Below, piece by piece: positions 22,664 to 22,792 of a stretch of 22,792 nt of DNA (position 1 is its first letter; every line of letters starts with the position of its first letter). Origin of the DNA: CAZDET01 sp964504335 (GTDB lineage Bacteria; Bacteroidota; Bacteroidia; Chitinophagales; Saprospiraceae); the NCBI GenBank assembly GCA_964504335.1, contig CAZDET010000071.1, positions 1 through 22,792 of the forward strand, given 5' to 3'. The translations under genes and the position numbers were made by a program. Below the pieces are notes generated by a model. That model had not been told where the DNA came from and searched no databases. It saw only the letters and a program-made list of their open reading frames with translations.

Positions 22664-22792
22664 TTTTATTATTGTGCGCTTTTTTGGTCGTTTCGATTTG
22701 TCTAATGCTACTATTTTCTCATTGGTACCTGTCTGCCCTTGTAAATTTGCCCTCTAAGTTATTTGGTGATAACTTACTATCTTTAATTTTCC
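22664..22792. other. AT-rich stretch without recognised gene
   Basis: After the tRNA terminator the base composition turns clearly AT-rich compared with the rest of the window. I see no coding frame of useful length and no repeat of the tRNA 3' end. It could be ordinary intergenic DNA or the edge of an element inserted next to the tRNA; the window ends too soon to tell. Confidence 0.4.

Overview
The window looks like chromosomal DNA of a Bacteroidota member, probably a Lewinella-like Saprospiraceae. Supporting signs are the moderately high GC, starts without Shine-Dalgarno sequences, promoter-like TAnnTTTG -7 elements, a BT4734-type (VirE-N) primase, short 23-residue LRR proteins, and a TonB receptor/DUF6580 pair behind a cobalamin riboswitch. 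The genus is inference; the phylum is fairly secure.

Layout. (1) 146-2960, plus strand: xylulokinase and xylose isomerase, overlapping by 11 bp, the two steps that bring xylose into the pentose phosphate pathway. (2) 2972-14099, minus strand: a compact run of nine genes read from right to left: SDR, small outer-membrane barrel, GMC oxidoreductase, two-domain VOC protein, glucose 1-dehydrogenase-like SDR, GH63/MGH1-like glucosidase, GH133 amylo-1,6-glucosidase, MFS transporter, DoxX-like membrane protein. Several genes overlap or abut, so much of it is probably co-transcribed. It looks like a set for taking up, hydrolysing and oxidising glucose-containing compounds. (3) 14371-15946, plus strand: a Crp/Fnr-type regulator and a leucine-rich repeat protein, divergent from region 2. 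The gap holds a 16-bp dyad centred about 41-42 bp upstream of the predicted start point of region 2, where a Crp/Fnr activator would bind. (4) 16048-17679, minus strand: an intracellular-looking subtilase with a zinc-ribbon-like N-terminus and an AMPK/CBM48-like C-terminus. (5) 17759-19509, plus strand, accessory in character: a small conserved protein, a copy of an interspersed palindromic repeat, a truncated Uma2 nuclease remnant interrupted by an assembly gap, and a stand-alone archaeo-eukaryotic-type primase. (6) 19550-22360, minus strand: cobalamin riboswitch, BtuB-like TonB receptor and DUF6580 membrane protein; the receptor start codon lies inside an 11-bp hairpin. (7) 22455-22792: heptamer repeats, tRNA-Pro(CGG), a terminator, then AT-rich DNA.

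No CRISPR array, transposase or complete defence operon is visible. The least explained items are the interspersed palindromic repeat (three copies beside genes), the divergent Crp/Fnr site, the sulfotransferase-like N-terminus on the VOC protein, and the protease fusion. The 100-N gap is flanked by an exact 55-bp duplication that is probably an assembly artefact.
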